DNA of 64,000 bases from CALCNS01 sp937897315 (lineage in GTDB: Bacteria > Bacillota > JAAYKD01): positions 10,635 to 74,634 of the forward strand of contig DAINOJ010000010.1 in NCBI GenBank assembly GCA_036744005.1. The letters are read 5' to 3'. The notes beneath the pieces are model-generated. The model was not told the origin of the DNA, did no database searches, and saw only the letters and a program-made list of their open reading frames with translations. Each line of letters opens with the position of its first letter. Position 1 is the first letter of the stretch. Shown in pieces: positions 53,026 through 63,500 of this stretch. A program made the translations under genes and the position numbers.

Positions 53026-54325
53026 TGATACTCACTCCTTCCAGCCCGTTTTTCTTCTTTATCAGTAAATAAAGCTCATTCCAATTCTTTTTGTTCTTTG
53101 CCTCATCGGGATTTCTCAAAACTTTTATTGGCAAATTAGATATTTCCGTATGCATTCTTGCATTTTTAATAATCGAAAACATCGGTATATCGTTTGTATA
53201 AGTGTTGTTATCATTGATGCCAAGTGCATACCTGTTAATAGTATCGAAAGGCAAATTTTCCATATCGACACGTATCATAAAAGCCCACGTAAAAATCTTA
53301 TTAATTGCCTGGGGTTCGAAGTTTCTGAATCTATCGTAATAGCACAGAACAGCACACTCAAATAGCTGCTTTGCATAGCGGAATCCTACTGCAGTATTGG
53401 TTTCGAATAATTTCTTGATTTCTTTGTCTTTATATAACTCCGAATATACTTCTTCTTTGACAAATCGCAATAGATATAAGTAGTATTCCACCATCTCAAA
53501 AAAATTATTTCCTGCAATAAAAGATTCTGAAATCTGAAACGCCGGCATAGCTTTTTTTAATCTGGCAGCATAAGAATATGATGAGACTTCAGGAATGCCT
53601 TTATATGTATCTATATCTTGTGCTGTAAATGTCGTGCTTTTACGTAGATAAGTCCAGTTCAAAATTGGGAACAAGTAATAACTGAACAATTCCTTAATCT
53701 CGTTGGGATTGATGGCCTCCCATTTGGTTACAGCACGCTGCATTTCGTAAGGATATTGGCGCATTTCTCTTAAATGATAGGCCTTAAGCAAATCGTGCGG
53801 ATCAAGCTCTTTGCCGCGCGTATTTTGGGAATCAAATAGTTGGAATGCCTCCGATTCTCTGGATACAGCCAGGACCACTACCTGCAGGATATCGGAAAAT
53901 GCTTGTTCTATCCGAGTCCTTTCTGAATCATTTTTCGTGGACAACCACTCGGCAATCCGTCGATAATTATTATGTATATTGGCCTGACTGCTGAAACTAG
54001 AAAAATCAGAATTTAGCAAACTACAAGATCGGTATCTCGGGTTCAAACATAGCTTTATAAGCAATAGAGATATAATCCTTTGTTGCCCGTCAACAATGTC
54101 ATATGAGCCGGTAACTTCATTGAAATGAAGAATGATCGTGCCAACACGGTATTTATAATACGCATAGTGCTCACTTTCTGAAACAGCATTATTAATATCC
54201 GATATAAGGTCTGATGTGCTCCGAATGCTCCATTTATAGGGACGCTGATATGAAGGAATGGATAATCTCGCTTGAAGCAATTCCTCCACGTTTACTATTT
54301 GATATCTATTAAAATAAACTGGCAT
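53018..54325 (-). CDS. DUF262-domain protein, partner of the GmrSD-like protein
   Basis: This 435-residue protein has a DUF262 domain (LSIPSYQRPYKWS; YDIVDGQQRIISLLLI near residue 80; SQNTRGKELDPHDLLKAY near 168) followed by helical sequence, but no DUF1524 HNH motif is visible. It is coupled by an eight-base overlap to the DUF262-DUF1524 gene. Such pairs recur in defence loci; one member may sense or bind and the other cut, but that is inference. GGGGGA precedes the ATG. Confidence 0.82.
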   Translation of the reverse strand: MPVYFNRYQIVNVEELLQARLSIPSYQRPYKWSIRSTSDLISDINNAVSESEHYAYYKYRVGTIILHFNEVTGSYDIVDGQQRIISLLLIKLCLNPRYRSCSLLNSDFSSFSSQANIHNNYRRIAEWLSTKNDSERTRIEQAFSDILQVVVLAVSRESEAFQLFDSQNTRGKELDPHDLLKAYHLREMRQYPYEMQRAVTKWEAINPNEIKELFSYYLFPILNWTYLRKSTTFTAQDIDTYKGIPEVSSYSYAARLKKAMPAFQISESFIAGNNFFEMVEYYLYLLRFVKEEVYSELYKDKEIKKLFETNTAVGFRYAKQLFECAVLCYYDRFRNFEPQAINKIFTWAFMIRVDMENLPFDTINRYALGINDNNTYTNDIPMFSIIKNARMHTEISNLPIKVLRNPDEAKNKKNWNELYLLIKKKNGLEGVSINA

Positions 54326-54438
54326 AACAACATCCCCCGTCTATACTGTTTTAGGAACTCGTCCAGTAATACTTAATTCATTCAGGTTCCAAATCGCGAA
54401 AAGTATCTATTCATTTCTTGGTCAATTCAAAGGATGCA

Positions 54439-54468
54439 TAGTACAGCGATTTGAGGATCGCAGTACTA
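54439..54468. repeat. Hairpin between the Thoeris-like and DUF262 units
   Basis: TAGTACAGCGAT and ATCGCAGTACTA pair with one A-A mismatch around a six-base loop. No T-run follows on the minus strand. It lies in the 157-base gap after the TIR gene and may be a terminator or RNA-stabilising hairpin. Confidence 0.45.
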
Positions 54469-54482
54469 CTTAATGAAAAATA

Positions 54483-55040
54483 TTACTGGATTGAATAAAA
54501 ATAAGTCCCTTTTTTCATCGTGTTAACCATTACATCCTCATCTTTTAATGCATATGAAATTAGAGTCTGCTTCATAGGAACATGAATGGTTGCTACATCG
54601 TTCATATATTTTTGAAATGTAGGAACTTTACTCCATAGGTTTTTTATGTTTTGCTTAATTCCATATGCATCTGCTATATCAGTTTTTTCAGCATAGTCAG
54701 GATATATGACGATAACAGGTAATCCTTGTGTAGCTATACCATATTCAAGTTCTTCTTTGAGTGCTTTGCTTTCATAAGTAATAGAACTTAAGAACAGGAC
54801 GATATTCTTTGACCCGCGAAGCCTCTCACGTAAACGATCACGGAGAGTTTCCCAGCTACTGTCATCGGGAACATTATAGTTTTTGTTATGGGAATCAATA
54901 AAAGGGAAATTGGGGTCTTTTCCTTTCCACATTCGCAAAGTGTTGTAAAAACAGAAATCATGCGCAGTGTTGGCACCAAGGTTTGTTTCTTTAAAAGGCT
55001 CTTTCACATAGAAAGCGCTGTAGTTTCCTGTGTGGTTCAT
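54483..55040 (-). CDS. thsB: TIR-like protein, ThsB of a type II Thoeris system
   Basis: This 185-residue protein is of the MTH538/DUF1863 TIR-like group. The HDFCFYNTLRMWKG N-terminus, the SKNIVLFLSSITYES strand-helix pair and ALKEELEYGI, where E97 is the probable catalytic Glu of NAD cleavage, fit Thoeris ThsB. ThsB senses phage and makes an NAD-derived signal that activates ThsA. The start is ATG 55040 behind AAGGAGGG; the longer reading to 55121 overlaps thsA. It lies 14 bases after the TM-macro gene, which would be its effector. Confidence 0.82.
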   Translation of the reverse strand: MNHTGNYSAFYVKEPFKETNLGANTAHDFCFYNTLRMWKGKDPNFPFIDSHNKNYNVPDDSSWETLRDRLRERLRGSKNIVLFLSSITYESKALKEELEYGIATQGLPVIVIYPDYAEKTDIADAYGIKQNIKNLWSKVPTFQKYMNDVATIHVPMKQTLISYALKDEDVMVNTMKKGTYFYSIQ

Positions 55041-55054
55041 TTTACTGACCCTCC

Positions 55055-55957
55055 TTACTGCAATGTTAGGATTGGGATATCGTTTTTTCCAGATTCCCGG
55101 ACAACTATATACAAATCGCAATTTATTCTATCTTTGTTTAACTTTATAAGTTTTATCATCAATTCAAGCATTACTTGTTCTTTGTCGCATATCTCAGGAA
55201 GACCTCCTCCAATAATGGGCATTACTGTAGGGAAATTTTGAGATCTTGAAGAAATATATTCAATTATCCGCTGCAACACAATAACATAGTTTTCTATGTT
55301 ATGTATTTCTGCATGCAAGGAACTATTGAGTTCGGTTAAAGCAACAAGATAGTATCTTGTCTTTTCGTCTGCATCTATTTCAACGATTGTTCCGAAAGGA
55401 AATCTCTTCAAGTTACCTTTCCTTTTCTCACTATTTGAAAGTGTTGTAAAAGAAATGCCTCGAGAGGCCAAATCTTTTTGAATAATCGCGTTCAAAGAAT
55501 CTTGATCGTACCTTCCACTGATATACAATCTTTTTAATGCTTCGCCGTGAATTTTCTTTGAGGCTATCAGATCATCATCTATAATAGTATCAAAGCAGCA
55601 GTTAACTGGAATTATCAAATTCCGCCTTTCTTGCGGACACGTCGAATCATTGCTATAAACTATTTTTTCTGAAAAAATGTCCCCATATGTAACATATACC
55701 TGCTTGTTTAGTATCTTTAAAACTGATATTTTATCTTTGCTTTTGTAATAAATGCTACAGAATACAAGGACGATGAGCAAAATGGCTAATAAGATTCCAA
55801 TGCCGATACAAACTCGCTTAAAGGTCCCAAGGGAAGGAAATATTAATTCATCAAGATTAGCCAGCATTCCAGCAAGCCCAATTATTGCATAGATTGAGCC
55901 TGCGACTTTCCATGATTTTTCCAGTATGAATGATCTGTTGATCCAAATTCTTTTCAT
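55055..55957 (-). CDS. thsA: Membrane-anchored macro-domain protein, ThsA effector of a type II Thoeris system
   Basis: This 300-residue protein has two predicted transmembrane helices (~17-37 and ~50-72) followed by a macro-like domain (~85-300; VTYGDIFSE, RNLIIPVNCCFDTIIDDDLI, SKKIHGEALKR, PIIGGGLPE). This is the ThsA_Macro (DUF6430) layout of type II Thoeris: the macro domain binds the TIR-made signal and the membrane part acts on the cell envelope. There is no SIR2 domain, unlike type I ThsA. ATG 55957 has GGAG seven bases upstream and lies 15 bases after the brxL stop, so it is probably transcribed with the BREX operon. Confidence 0.82.
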   Translation of the reverse strand: MKRIWINRSFILEKSWKVAGSIYAIIGLAGMLANLDELIFPSLGTFKRVCIGIGILLAILLIVLVFCSIYYKSKDKISVLKILNKQVYVTYGDIFSEKIVYSNDSTCPQERRNLIIPVNCCFDTIIDDDLIASKKIHGEALKRLYISGRYDQDSLNAIIQKDLASRGISFTTLSNSEKRKGNLKRFPFGTIVEIDADEKTRYYLVALTELNSSLHAEIHNIENYVIVLQRIIEYISSRSQNFPTVMPIIGGGLPEICDKEQVMLELMIKLIKLNKDRINCDLYIVVRESGKNDIPILTLQ

Positions 55958-55972
55958 ATGCAAACTCCAACC

Positions 55973-58000
55973 TCACTCAATCCCCAGTGCCTTCACCACA
56001 GCATCCTCTGGACTGCTATAGAAGGAAATCTGGAACTTTGCAAACAGATCTGCAGGAACGGTTGCTATATCGGCTGCGCTGCTCATTGGGATGATGATTC
56101 GCTTGGCACCTGCGTCAAAAGCTACCTGCAGAGTGGAGGCAAGCTCCCCAACCTTGTTGATGGTCCCACCGATGCTCATGGAGCCTAGAATACACATCTG
56201 AGGTAAAACCGGCTTGTCCAACGCACAACTGCAATATGCGGTCATTGTGGCAAGAGAGACATTGCTATCGAGGCCGACACCCTGACAATCCTGAATGTGC
56301 ATCATATAATCCTTAGAATCCACAGAAATTGAAGCACTTATTTGCTTCGCGTTAGCTCGGAAATAGTTCTGCGCGGTCTTAACCGATTCCTTAGTTTCCT
56401 TCGCGCTCTGCATTCCGGTGACATCAAACTTTCCGGAGCCTTCGGTCATGGTGACCTCAAATTTGAAAAGGCCCATCATGCCATTTGTACCGTTAGCAAC
56501 AGTGTAAACATGACCGGGTTTCCCAATGCCTTCGGGGATCAGCTTTCCGCCGCCCTGCTCAAGGACCGGTACGAAGATCTCCTCCATATTTGAAAGACGG
56601 ATGTAGGAGAACTGTACATCGTAGAACTCCATGCCACCGATTTTCTTTAACTGCTCTTTGACTCTTCTGCGACCTTCAATGGCGTATTTCAGGATCTCTT
56701 CAATCTCAGTCTCTGTGAACTTTCCGTCCGGGTACAGCAGTTTTGTAAGGCCAGATACCATCTTGCGAACAGCAATGGTATCACGCTGATTCAGGCATCT
56801 ACCCAGCTTGAAATATTTATCAAAGGCATCTGTCTCCGGGACTTTCCGCATTTCACGCATAAACTCCGCAAAATAATCGGAAATGAAGCCATAATTGTCG
56901 GTAAAGTATTCCGGACGCATCTTTGGAATTTCCCAACCGGGAATATAGCAGTGCATTCGGTCGAAGAAGGCACTGTCAATCATAGCCTCTGGAAACGGCT
57001 CAAACAGATGCGATGTTTTCAGGAGATAATCCACGCTCTGATTGATGTTGCCCACGAATACCATAGAGGCATTTGCCTGGATTGCTTCCTTTCCTCTTGC
57101 AAAGGAACCGGAAGCCATATAATCCTTCATAATCTGGACGCCGTCTTTGTCTTTGAAGTTGATTCCGGCAACCTCGTCAAATGCTACGCAGTCCCATATA
57201 CCGACAAGACCGACCTGACGCTTGCCCATGTTATAAAACAGATTGGCAACTGTGGTCTGCCCACCGGATATTAAAATAGAGTTTGGTGATAGTTCCTTGT
57301 ATATATGTGATTTTCCGGTGCCGCGCGGCCCGAGTTCACAAGTATTGACATTGTTTTCAATGAGCGGAACCAGACGGGCGAGGAGATGCCACTTAGTGCG
57401 ATATTCAAACTGAGTAGGCTCCATTCCGCAGGAACGGAGCAAAAAATCAATCCATTCTTCCTTGCCAAACTGACTTCTCGACTCGATGATTTCATTTTTG
57501 TCCAGGTTCGGCATCTGAATGGGCGTTATATCGTTTATGACGAACGGACTCTGCTTCTTTTCATCCTCGTTGTAGAAGTAGGTCAGATCTACAATACACC
57601 AGATGCCACCGGCCAGGAGTTTTTCATACTCCCTTACATATTTCGGGTGTACATAGATGCCGCGTATCCCAAGAAACAGAAAATCTGCTTCGTATTGGTC
57701 GACACGCTCGTTCAGTTTAACGCTGATTTTGTCTATTACTGTATAGTTGCCGTTCTCCTTAATTTTGGCCTTAATCTGCTCGGACTCGTCCGGACGGACA
57801 TAGTTGTCAGACAGAATGCGCTTAACCTGCTCTATACCGGCTGCGACTTCCTCTTCATCATCGGAGGTACAGTATGTGCCCAGCAGATATTCCAGTACAT
57901 AGGTCGGCACATTGGCGCTATTCTTAATTTTCTTTGTGGCGCCCTTTGGGACCACGCGTCCGGAAAAGAGCTCAAATACCTTCTTATCGAGATCATCCAT
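55973..58000 (-). CDS. brxL: BREX system Lon-like AAA+ protein BrxL
   Basis: This 675-residue protein has an AAA+ ATPase centre (Walker A GPRGTGKS at ~224-231, Walker B region GIWDCVAFDEVAG near 265) and a C-terminal Lon-protease-like domain (~540-675; GLDSNVSLATM, then VGELASTLQVAFDAGAKRIIIP). BrxL is the terminal gene of BREX type 1 operons and acts in phage restriction. In my alignment to Lon the Ser is kept but the catalytic Lys position is Ala, so protease activity is doubtful. AAGGAGG precedes the ATG. It lies 12 bases after pglZ and 15 before thsA. Confidence 0.93.
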   Translation of the reverse strand: MDDLDKKVFELFSGRVVPKGATKKIKNSANVPTYVLEYLLGTYCTSDDEEEVAAGIEQVKRILSDNYVRPDESEQIKAKIKENGNYTVIDKISVKLNERVDQYEADFLFLGIRGIYVHPKYVREYEKLLAGGIWCIVDLTYFYNEDEKKQSPFVINDITPIQMPNLDKNEIIESRSQFGKEEWIDFLLRSCGMEPTQFEYRTKWHLLARLVPLIENNVNTCELGPRGTGKSHIYKELSPNSILISGGQTTVANLFYNMGKRQVGLVGIWDCVAFDEVAGINFKDKDGVQIMKDYMASGSFARGKEAIQANASMVFVGNINQSVDYLLKTSHLFEPFPEAMIDSAFFDRMHCYIPGWEIPKMRPEYFTDNYGFISDYFAEFMREMRKVPETDAFDKYFKLGRCLNQRDTIAVRKMVSGLTKLLYPDGKFTETEIEEILKYAIEGRRRVKEQLKKIGGMEFYDVQFSYIRLSNMEEIFVPVLEQGGGKLIPEGIGKPGHVYTVANGTNGMMGLFKFEVTMTEGSGKFDVTGMQSAKETKESVKTAQNYFRANAKQISASISVDSKDYMMHIQDCQGVGLDSNVSLATMTAYCSCALDKPVLPQMCILGSMSIGGTINKVGELASTLQVAFDAGAKRIIIPMSSAADIATVPADLFAKFQISFYSSPEDAVVKALGIE

Positions 58001-58012
58001 ACTGGAACCTCC

Positions 58013-60532
58013 TTATAATACCCGCAAGGGAAGGATGTCAATTGTGAACTGCTCTTTTTCAATATACTCGTCCGGCTTTGCCGTATCACGCAGGACAAGG
58101 AAATAACGCTTGCTTCGGTCAAATTGAATATTCATCAGAGTGAACCGGACACTTGTTACACGAGTAGCCGCATCATCGCTTGTGGAGGCCGCCATGAACG
58201 GATAAGTTCCGGATACTTTATTGCCATCCTCATCCACAATGTAAGTTTCGCAGCTGACGGCCTGCTTCAGGCCTTCCACTTTTTCATACTGTTCAAATTC
58301 TAAGGCAAAGCTGCGATTTGTGATTTTTCGGGTAATACTCTTAAGTCTTACGCCAACCGGGGTAACAGCATCCTTGTTCTTAGCAGAACTGAGTTCTCCA
58401 ATATGAATGATTGGTACGATCGTTTCCTGCAGAGAGGCGCCACCGTGGATATACTGCAGTCCGCTGCCCTGAGTCTTGAACAGCTCATAGCTGTACGGTG
58501 TAACCACCTTATAACCACCCTCCTCCACGGCAAGCGGAAACTCCAATGTGTAGGGAATGGTGAAAGAGCCGTCATCGCTCAGCACATAACGTTTGGACGC
58601 TTCCGTAGGATGCATGGAAACTATATTGCTATATTTTGATGATTCTTCAACTCGGTTATTGCGGTAAAGAAAACCGTGATCAGCAGCGATATAGAAATTC
58701 GAAATCTGAAGGCTGTTGTAAAGCTTGCGAACCAGCATCAAAATCTCATTGATGGCTGTTTCTGCAACATCAAAGACCCTCTTTTCGTTATGCTCACCGG
58801 TATTATCAATGACGTTGTGATAGATATAAACCAGAGACTTATCCGCCATATACGAACGCAGCTCCGCTCTGGACATAGAGTTAATTTCTTCATATCCGAT
58901 AGCTGCATAGCTTTCCTGCTTTGCCTTCAGCACAGCATCCCTGGCCACAATACTGTTTGTGGGAAGCCCGTCCACTGATACCATACCGTTGTCATAGGAA
59001 AGGATCTTATGCGGCAGAAGCGCTGCCATACCAAAGCGGGTCTCAGAGGGGATCGGAGATATTGCATAGCTTAATTCCTGGCTGCCTTTGAGAATCGGAT
59101 CAACCTGAATCCTCTCAAAAAGTTCATGTGCGATTTCATACCGCAGCCCATCCGAAATAATCACAAAGCATTTCTTGTAATTATTTTTCTGGACGATGCG
59201 GTAAAAATCACTCGTCATGGGAATGCCGGCAAAGCGCCACTCACCTTGCTGTGCAAGGGAGTCGCTGTATTCCTTGCCGATTTCATCAAGGAATTTCATC
59301 TGGTAGGTAAGCTCAACCCGATCCATAAGCCATTCAAATTCTTCTATAGGATGCTCAATGCTGCGGTAGCTGGCACAGATATGGCGGTAATGGGTATCCA
59401 CCTTGTACCAGGTATTTGTATACTCACGGATATATTCAGTGGATAATAGCTGCTTTGGTACGGGCTTTTCCAGAGCACGGAAGAAGGCAATAGATGCTGC
59501 CAACAGCTCATATTCTGCCTTGTGCTCCTCATACCAGACAGAGCTCATGCGGCCGTTAATAATACGCTCAAAAGTATCGTAATCCAGGCTGCCGTTTTTT
59601 AGGCTTTCCGCTATGGTACTAACGATATACGTATCAATGCACTCAAAGATATCCGCTTCCTGTACGCAGGAAATATCCCTATGTGCAAGCAGCCCCTCAA
59701 TTTTGAGATCTATGGCAATGCTGGACTGAAGCTCTGGATATCGTTTATCGGTTTTGATTTTATCCACGAAAAACTTGGCGTCCATCTTCCCGGCGCCTGT
59801 AATGATGTATTGTTGATAGAAGGACGGTAAATCTCTGAAATCGGCCCTCTGCTCCAAAAGCGCAGTGAATAGGAACCTGCGGGTAAGCAGCTCGATCTTC
59901 TGGTCACCCTCATAGTTGTAGTATCGGGAAATTTCATCCCACAGGTATTCCTCAAAGCCGAACTTCTTCAAGTCCGCATATTTGTTGCCTGAATCGAATA
60001 CCAGCTCAGTCAACACGCTTTCGATGGAGCGGGCCTGCGCCTTAACCAGTACGCACAGCATGGCCAGCTTAAGCTCGTCACCGCTCATGCTGTCATTCAC
60101 TTCAACATAACTGCCCAGCTTTTTATTCCGGGCCTCGCTGTCAAAGAACTTTGCATAGCGTTCCACAATGCGACGAAGGTCGGTGTTTGTTAGACCGAGC
60201 CTGCGCATGGTCAGGGCAACCGTATCGGCGTAATACTCCTGGCTGTACATCAGAATATCCAGCAGCCAGTTCTCGTTATCCGCCGGCTTCTCTGCGGGGA
60301 TATATACGAGGAAGTTCGTATCCGTTTCGTCATGCTCGATGGTTTTCTTGATGGAAAACTCATTCTTTTCGCATACGAGGACCCGGCAGCAGTCGAAACT
60401 GTCGGTTGTAACATCCTCTTTGAAATTCATCGGAGGATCGTACCAGAAAATCACTTTACATCCGCTACTGTCTTTAGCGCGGAACATCTTTGTGATTTCC
60501 TTTCTTGCCTCCTGATAATCTAAACTTGCCAT
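58013..60532 (-). CDS. pglZ: BREX-1 alkaline-phosphatase-like protein PglZ (type A)
   Basis: This 839-residue protein's central to C-terminal part carries the alkaline-phosphatase superfamily core: VIISDGLRYEIAHEL near residue 460, and YIAADHGFLYRN near 620 with metal-binding Asp and His. The N-terminal ~400 residues are the helical region usual for BREX type 1 PglZ. PglZ is essential for BREX methylation and defence and interacts with PglX. It is encoded 10 bases after pglX. Confidence 0.95.
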   Translation of the reverse strand: MASLDYQEARKEITKMFRAKDSSGCKVIFWYDPPMNFKEDVTTDSFDCCRVLVCEKNEFSIKKTIEHDETDTNFLVYIPAEKPADNENWLLDILMYSQEYYADTVALTMRRLGLTNTDLRRIVERYAKFFDSEARNKKLGSYVEVNDSMSGDELKLAMLCVLVKAQARSIESVLTELVFDSGNKYADLKKFGFEEYLWDEISRYYNYEGDQKIELLTRRFLFTALLEQRADFRDLPSFYQQYIITGAGKMDAKFFVDKIKTDKRYPELQSSIAIDLKIEGLLAHRDISCVQEADIFECIDTYIVSTIAESLKNGSLDYDTFERIINGRMSSVWYEEHKAEYELLAASIAFFRALEKPVPKQLLSTEYIREYTNTWYKVDTHYRHICASYRSIEHPIEEFEWLMDRVELTYQMKFLDEIGKEYSDSLAQQGEWRFAGIPMTSDFYRIVQKNNYKKCFVIISDGLRYEIAHELFERIQVDPILKGSQELSYAISPIPSETRFGMAALLPHKILSYDNGMVSVDGLPTNSIVARDAVLKAKQESYAAIGYEEINSMSRAELRSYMADKSLVYIYHNVIDNTGEHNEKRVFDVAETAINEILMLVRKLYNSLQISNFYIAADHGFLYRNNRVEESSKYSNIVSMHPTEASKRYVLSDDGSFTIPYTLEFPLAVEEGGYKVVTPYSYELFKTQGSGLQYIHGGASLQETIVPIIHIGELSSAKNKDAVTPVGVRLKSITRKITNRSFALEFEQYEKVEGLKQAVSCETYIVDEDGNKVSGTYPFMAASTSDDAATRVTSVRFTLMNIQFDRSKRYFLVLRDTAKPDEYIEKEQFTIDILPLRVL

Positions 60533-60542
60533 AACGCTATCC

Positions 60543-63500
60543 TCACTTAATCGGAATCAGCAGGTCCTTCTTAACTTTCGTGCCGCTGTCGGTTACAAGC
60601 TCAACTCCCTGGAACTTGGCGTAGTTAACTTTGACGCCGTCATCCAGATCGATCGCTATATACTTGTTTGCCATATGGTCAAGGACCTGGCCGTATTCGA
60701 TAGCCTCGTTATACGCGGCAGCCAACTTCTGACGTTCCTTTTCAAGACGGATTTTGTCCCGGCCTTCGGCGGTGCTGATACGGGAGAGCAGTACTTCCAT
60801 ATCGTTCTTCAAACGGGTGGATTCAGGCAGGAAGTACTTGCCATTTATAAGGGCAAGGGTATCCTCGGTGTATCGGTGCATATAAATCAGGCACTTGAAT
60901 CCGCCGTGCTTGCCGCTGGAGAACATCCAGTAAATCGGGCGTTTCTGATACACCTTCAGATGATCGGCATAGAAGCCGTCGTTCAGGTAACGGTTCAGTG
61001 TTTCCTCGCTGGATTCATTGTTATTCTTGCCAAGAGCCTCCGCAATAAAATCCATGTTCTGTCGGTATGTATCTTCACCGTAGATATGCTTGATGAGGCC
61101 GATGATACGGGCAGTCAGACCGTCCTCCATACCGACCTTAGAATATATCGATACGATGCCGTCATCGTCCGGCTGATAGGTCTGATACTTCGAAGCATCC
61201 CATTCACCACCTGCATAGGCAAGACCGGGCACATCCAGAGAATAACGGCCCATGACCACACCGACGAGATAGGATATGAGGCTCTTGATATCCCGCTCTT
61301 TATCGGCAAGGCGAACGGTCACATCCTTGTTGTCCACTTCCGGAGTTAGCTCGTCCTGCAAACCGTAAATTTCAATAAAGATACGGTTTAGTTCTTCCTC
61401 ATTGGCCTTGAGCGTATCAAAGCGCTGCCGGCATTCGGCCTCCCATGCGGTAAAGGCATCTGCGATAAGAGCCTGCTTCTGAATCAGCGGGTGTATTTTG
61501 AAATCCCAAGAAGTTTCAAAAGAATCCCAGTCATTTTTTGAAATTGAAATATTATCATTCACTATGATGTCAATATTTGAATGATTATTTGAATCAATTA
61601 CCGCAGGAATTGTTTTAATATGTCCTACTTCATAATTTAGGGTTGGAGATACGAATTGGATAAATGCCCCGGTAGCTTTACTGTTTAGCAAAGCAAGGAT
61701 GTAATTTCGTATTTTAGGTTTAGTAAATGCACAGTAACCACCAGAACCGAATAACGCACCTTTTTCTTGATACCTGACTGAAAATCCTCCCGAAGCCAGA
61801 GCTGACCATGTCAAGCCTTCTTGAAAATAAAACTGTGTGTTTTGAATAGTACGGGATGAACATTTATAAATTGAAATTGCATAATCTTTGATTTCCTTCC
61901 CGTCATTTTCATAGTTGATAACCCATTCGAGATTGCCATACCACTTTCTAAAGCTGCCCCCCTTGCTCATTGGGAACCATTTTTTTGACTTGTCACACCT
62001 AACATGGAGACTTGCTGAATTAACATCAACTTCATACCACAGTTTCAAAAATCGGTCATTATCCGAAGTTGCCAATCCATGGCGAGGTTGAGCTATCAAA
62101 TCCAAGTTTTTGTTGTTATATGCATTCCTTGCTTTATCACTTGCCCAGTATGCAAAAGGAAAACCTGATATTTGCTCTAATTGGCTTTTATTAACGAAGT
62201 AACGACGAGTTTTGGAAAGAAATAACATTTCTTTATCGTGCTCTGATGAAGGCGCAACCAATCGACAATATGTGCTCAAATAACCATTGATATAGCTTTC
62301 CCGCCACACAAAAGTCGTGGTTTGAACGATTTCACCACTTATGCTGTCAAATCCTCTTGGTCCAAGGTGAGCCATTGATATAATAGTATGCTTTGATAGG
62401 ATGCTTTCACGTAATTTTTCGTAGCTTGTAAGAAACATCCAACTATGCATATTAATCATTGCAGTGAACCCGTTAGGCTTAACAAATCCCGTTTCCATAA
62501 ACATTGCAAACATATCTGCTTTGCTGTTTGGATAGTTCTTGACGGCATAATCCTTTACCGCCGATTCCATAGAGGAAGTGCCGATATAAGGAGGGTTCGT
62601 AATCATGACATCATATTTTGCATAAAGAACCTTTGCCTGGGCAAGCAGCTTCTTCAGCAGCGCACACCCGTCTTCGGTAAATGGTATATCAAATATGCTG
62701 GCAACAACCTCATGCTCCAGCTTATAAATCACGCTTTCCACGTATTCAAACTTAATCGGCCTCATCTTTATGAGAGAACCGATGGTTTTTCCGTTGCGGA
62801 AAAGCTCCACCAACGTCTCCACGGTTTTTATCTCCTCGTCTGTGAACACACCGATATTCTTCATGTGCTGCTTGTAGCCGATGCTCTCAAGATAATGGGA
62901 ATCGTGTATTTCGTAGACCCGAGGAACGGTATAGTAATTTTCGCTGAAGAAACGGGGATTGACGCTCCGGGCCTTCATAACAAGTGAAAACGCGGCAAGC
63001 TGGGCTGCACGCTTATCCACGTCCAGCCCGACGAGATTGTTTTTCAGAATGAGGGAAGGAATCTCACGCGCGAAGTATCCCTTTTCCTCATACATCTTAT
63101 AAAGAAGGTCAAACACATAAACGAGGATATGGCCGGAACCGCAGCAGGGCTCTATAACTCGGATTTCTTCCGGATTGACGTTCTTATACTTGATGGCGCC
63201 AATCTTTTTCTGCACTTCCTCCGTCTGCTCCGGGCCATCCACATAGTATTTCATTTCGGAACGGAGCGGGGACTGCGGATAGCTTTCCAGCCAGATTCGG
63301 CCGACAGAGTTTTCTGCCATATAACGGACAATCCAGTCCGGTGTGAAAAGCTGTGTTACGGCCGGGAGTGTGTCTTTTGTAATAGTCTTCTTAGAATCAT
63401 TTACATCCTTCTTCTTTAATGAAACATAGAACTGATACATCCAACCCATGATTTCCACTTCGTTCAGGAAGTTATCTTCAGGGATCTCAATCAGTTTCGT

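Noticed and set aside
57386..58018. 210-codon plus-strand ORF opposite brxL
   Set aside because: It lies wholly antisense to brxL and has no motif of its own.
60675..61349. 224-codon plus-strand ORF within pglX
   Set aside because: Shadow frame opposite a conserved methyltransferase; no ribosome-binding site or recognisable domain.
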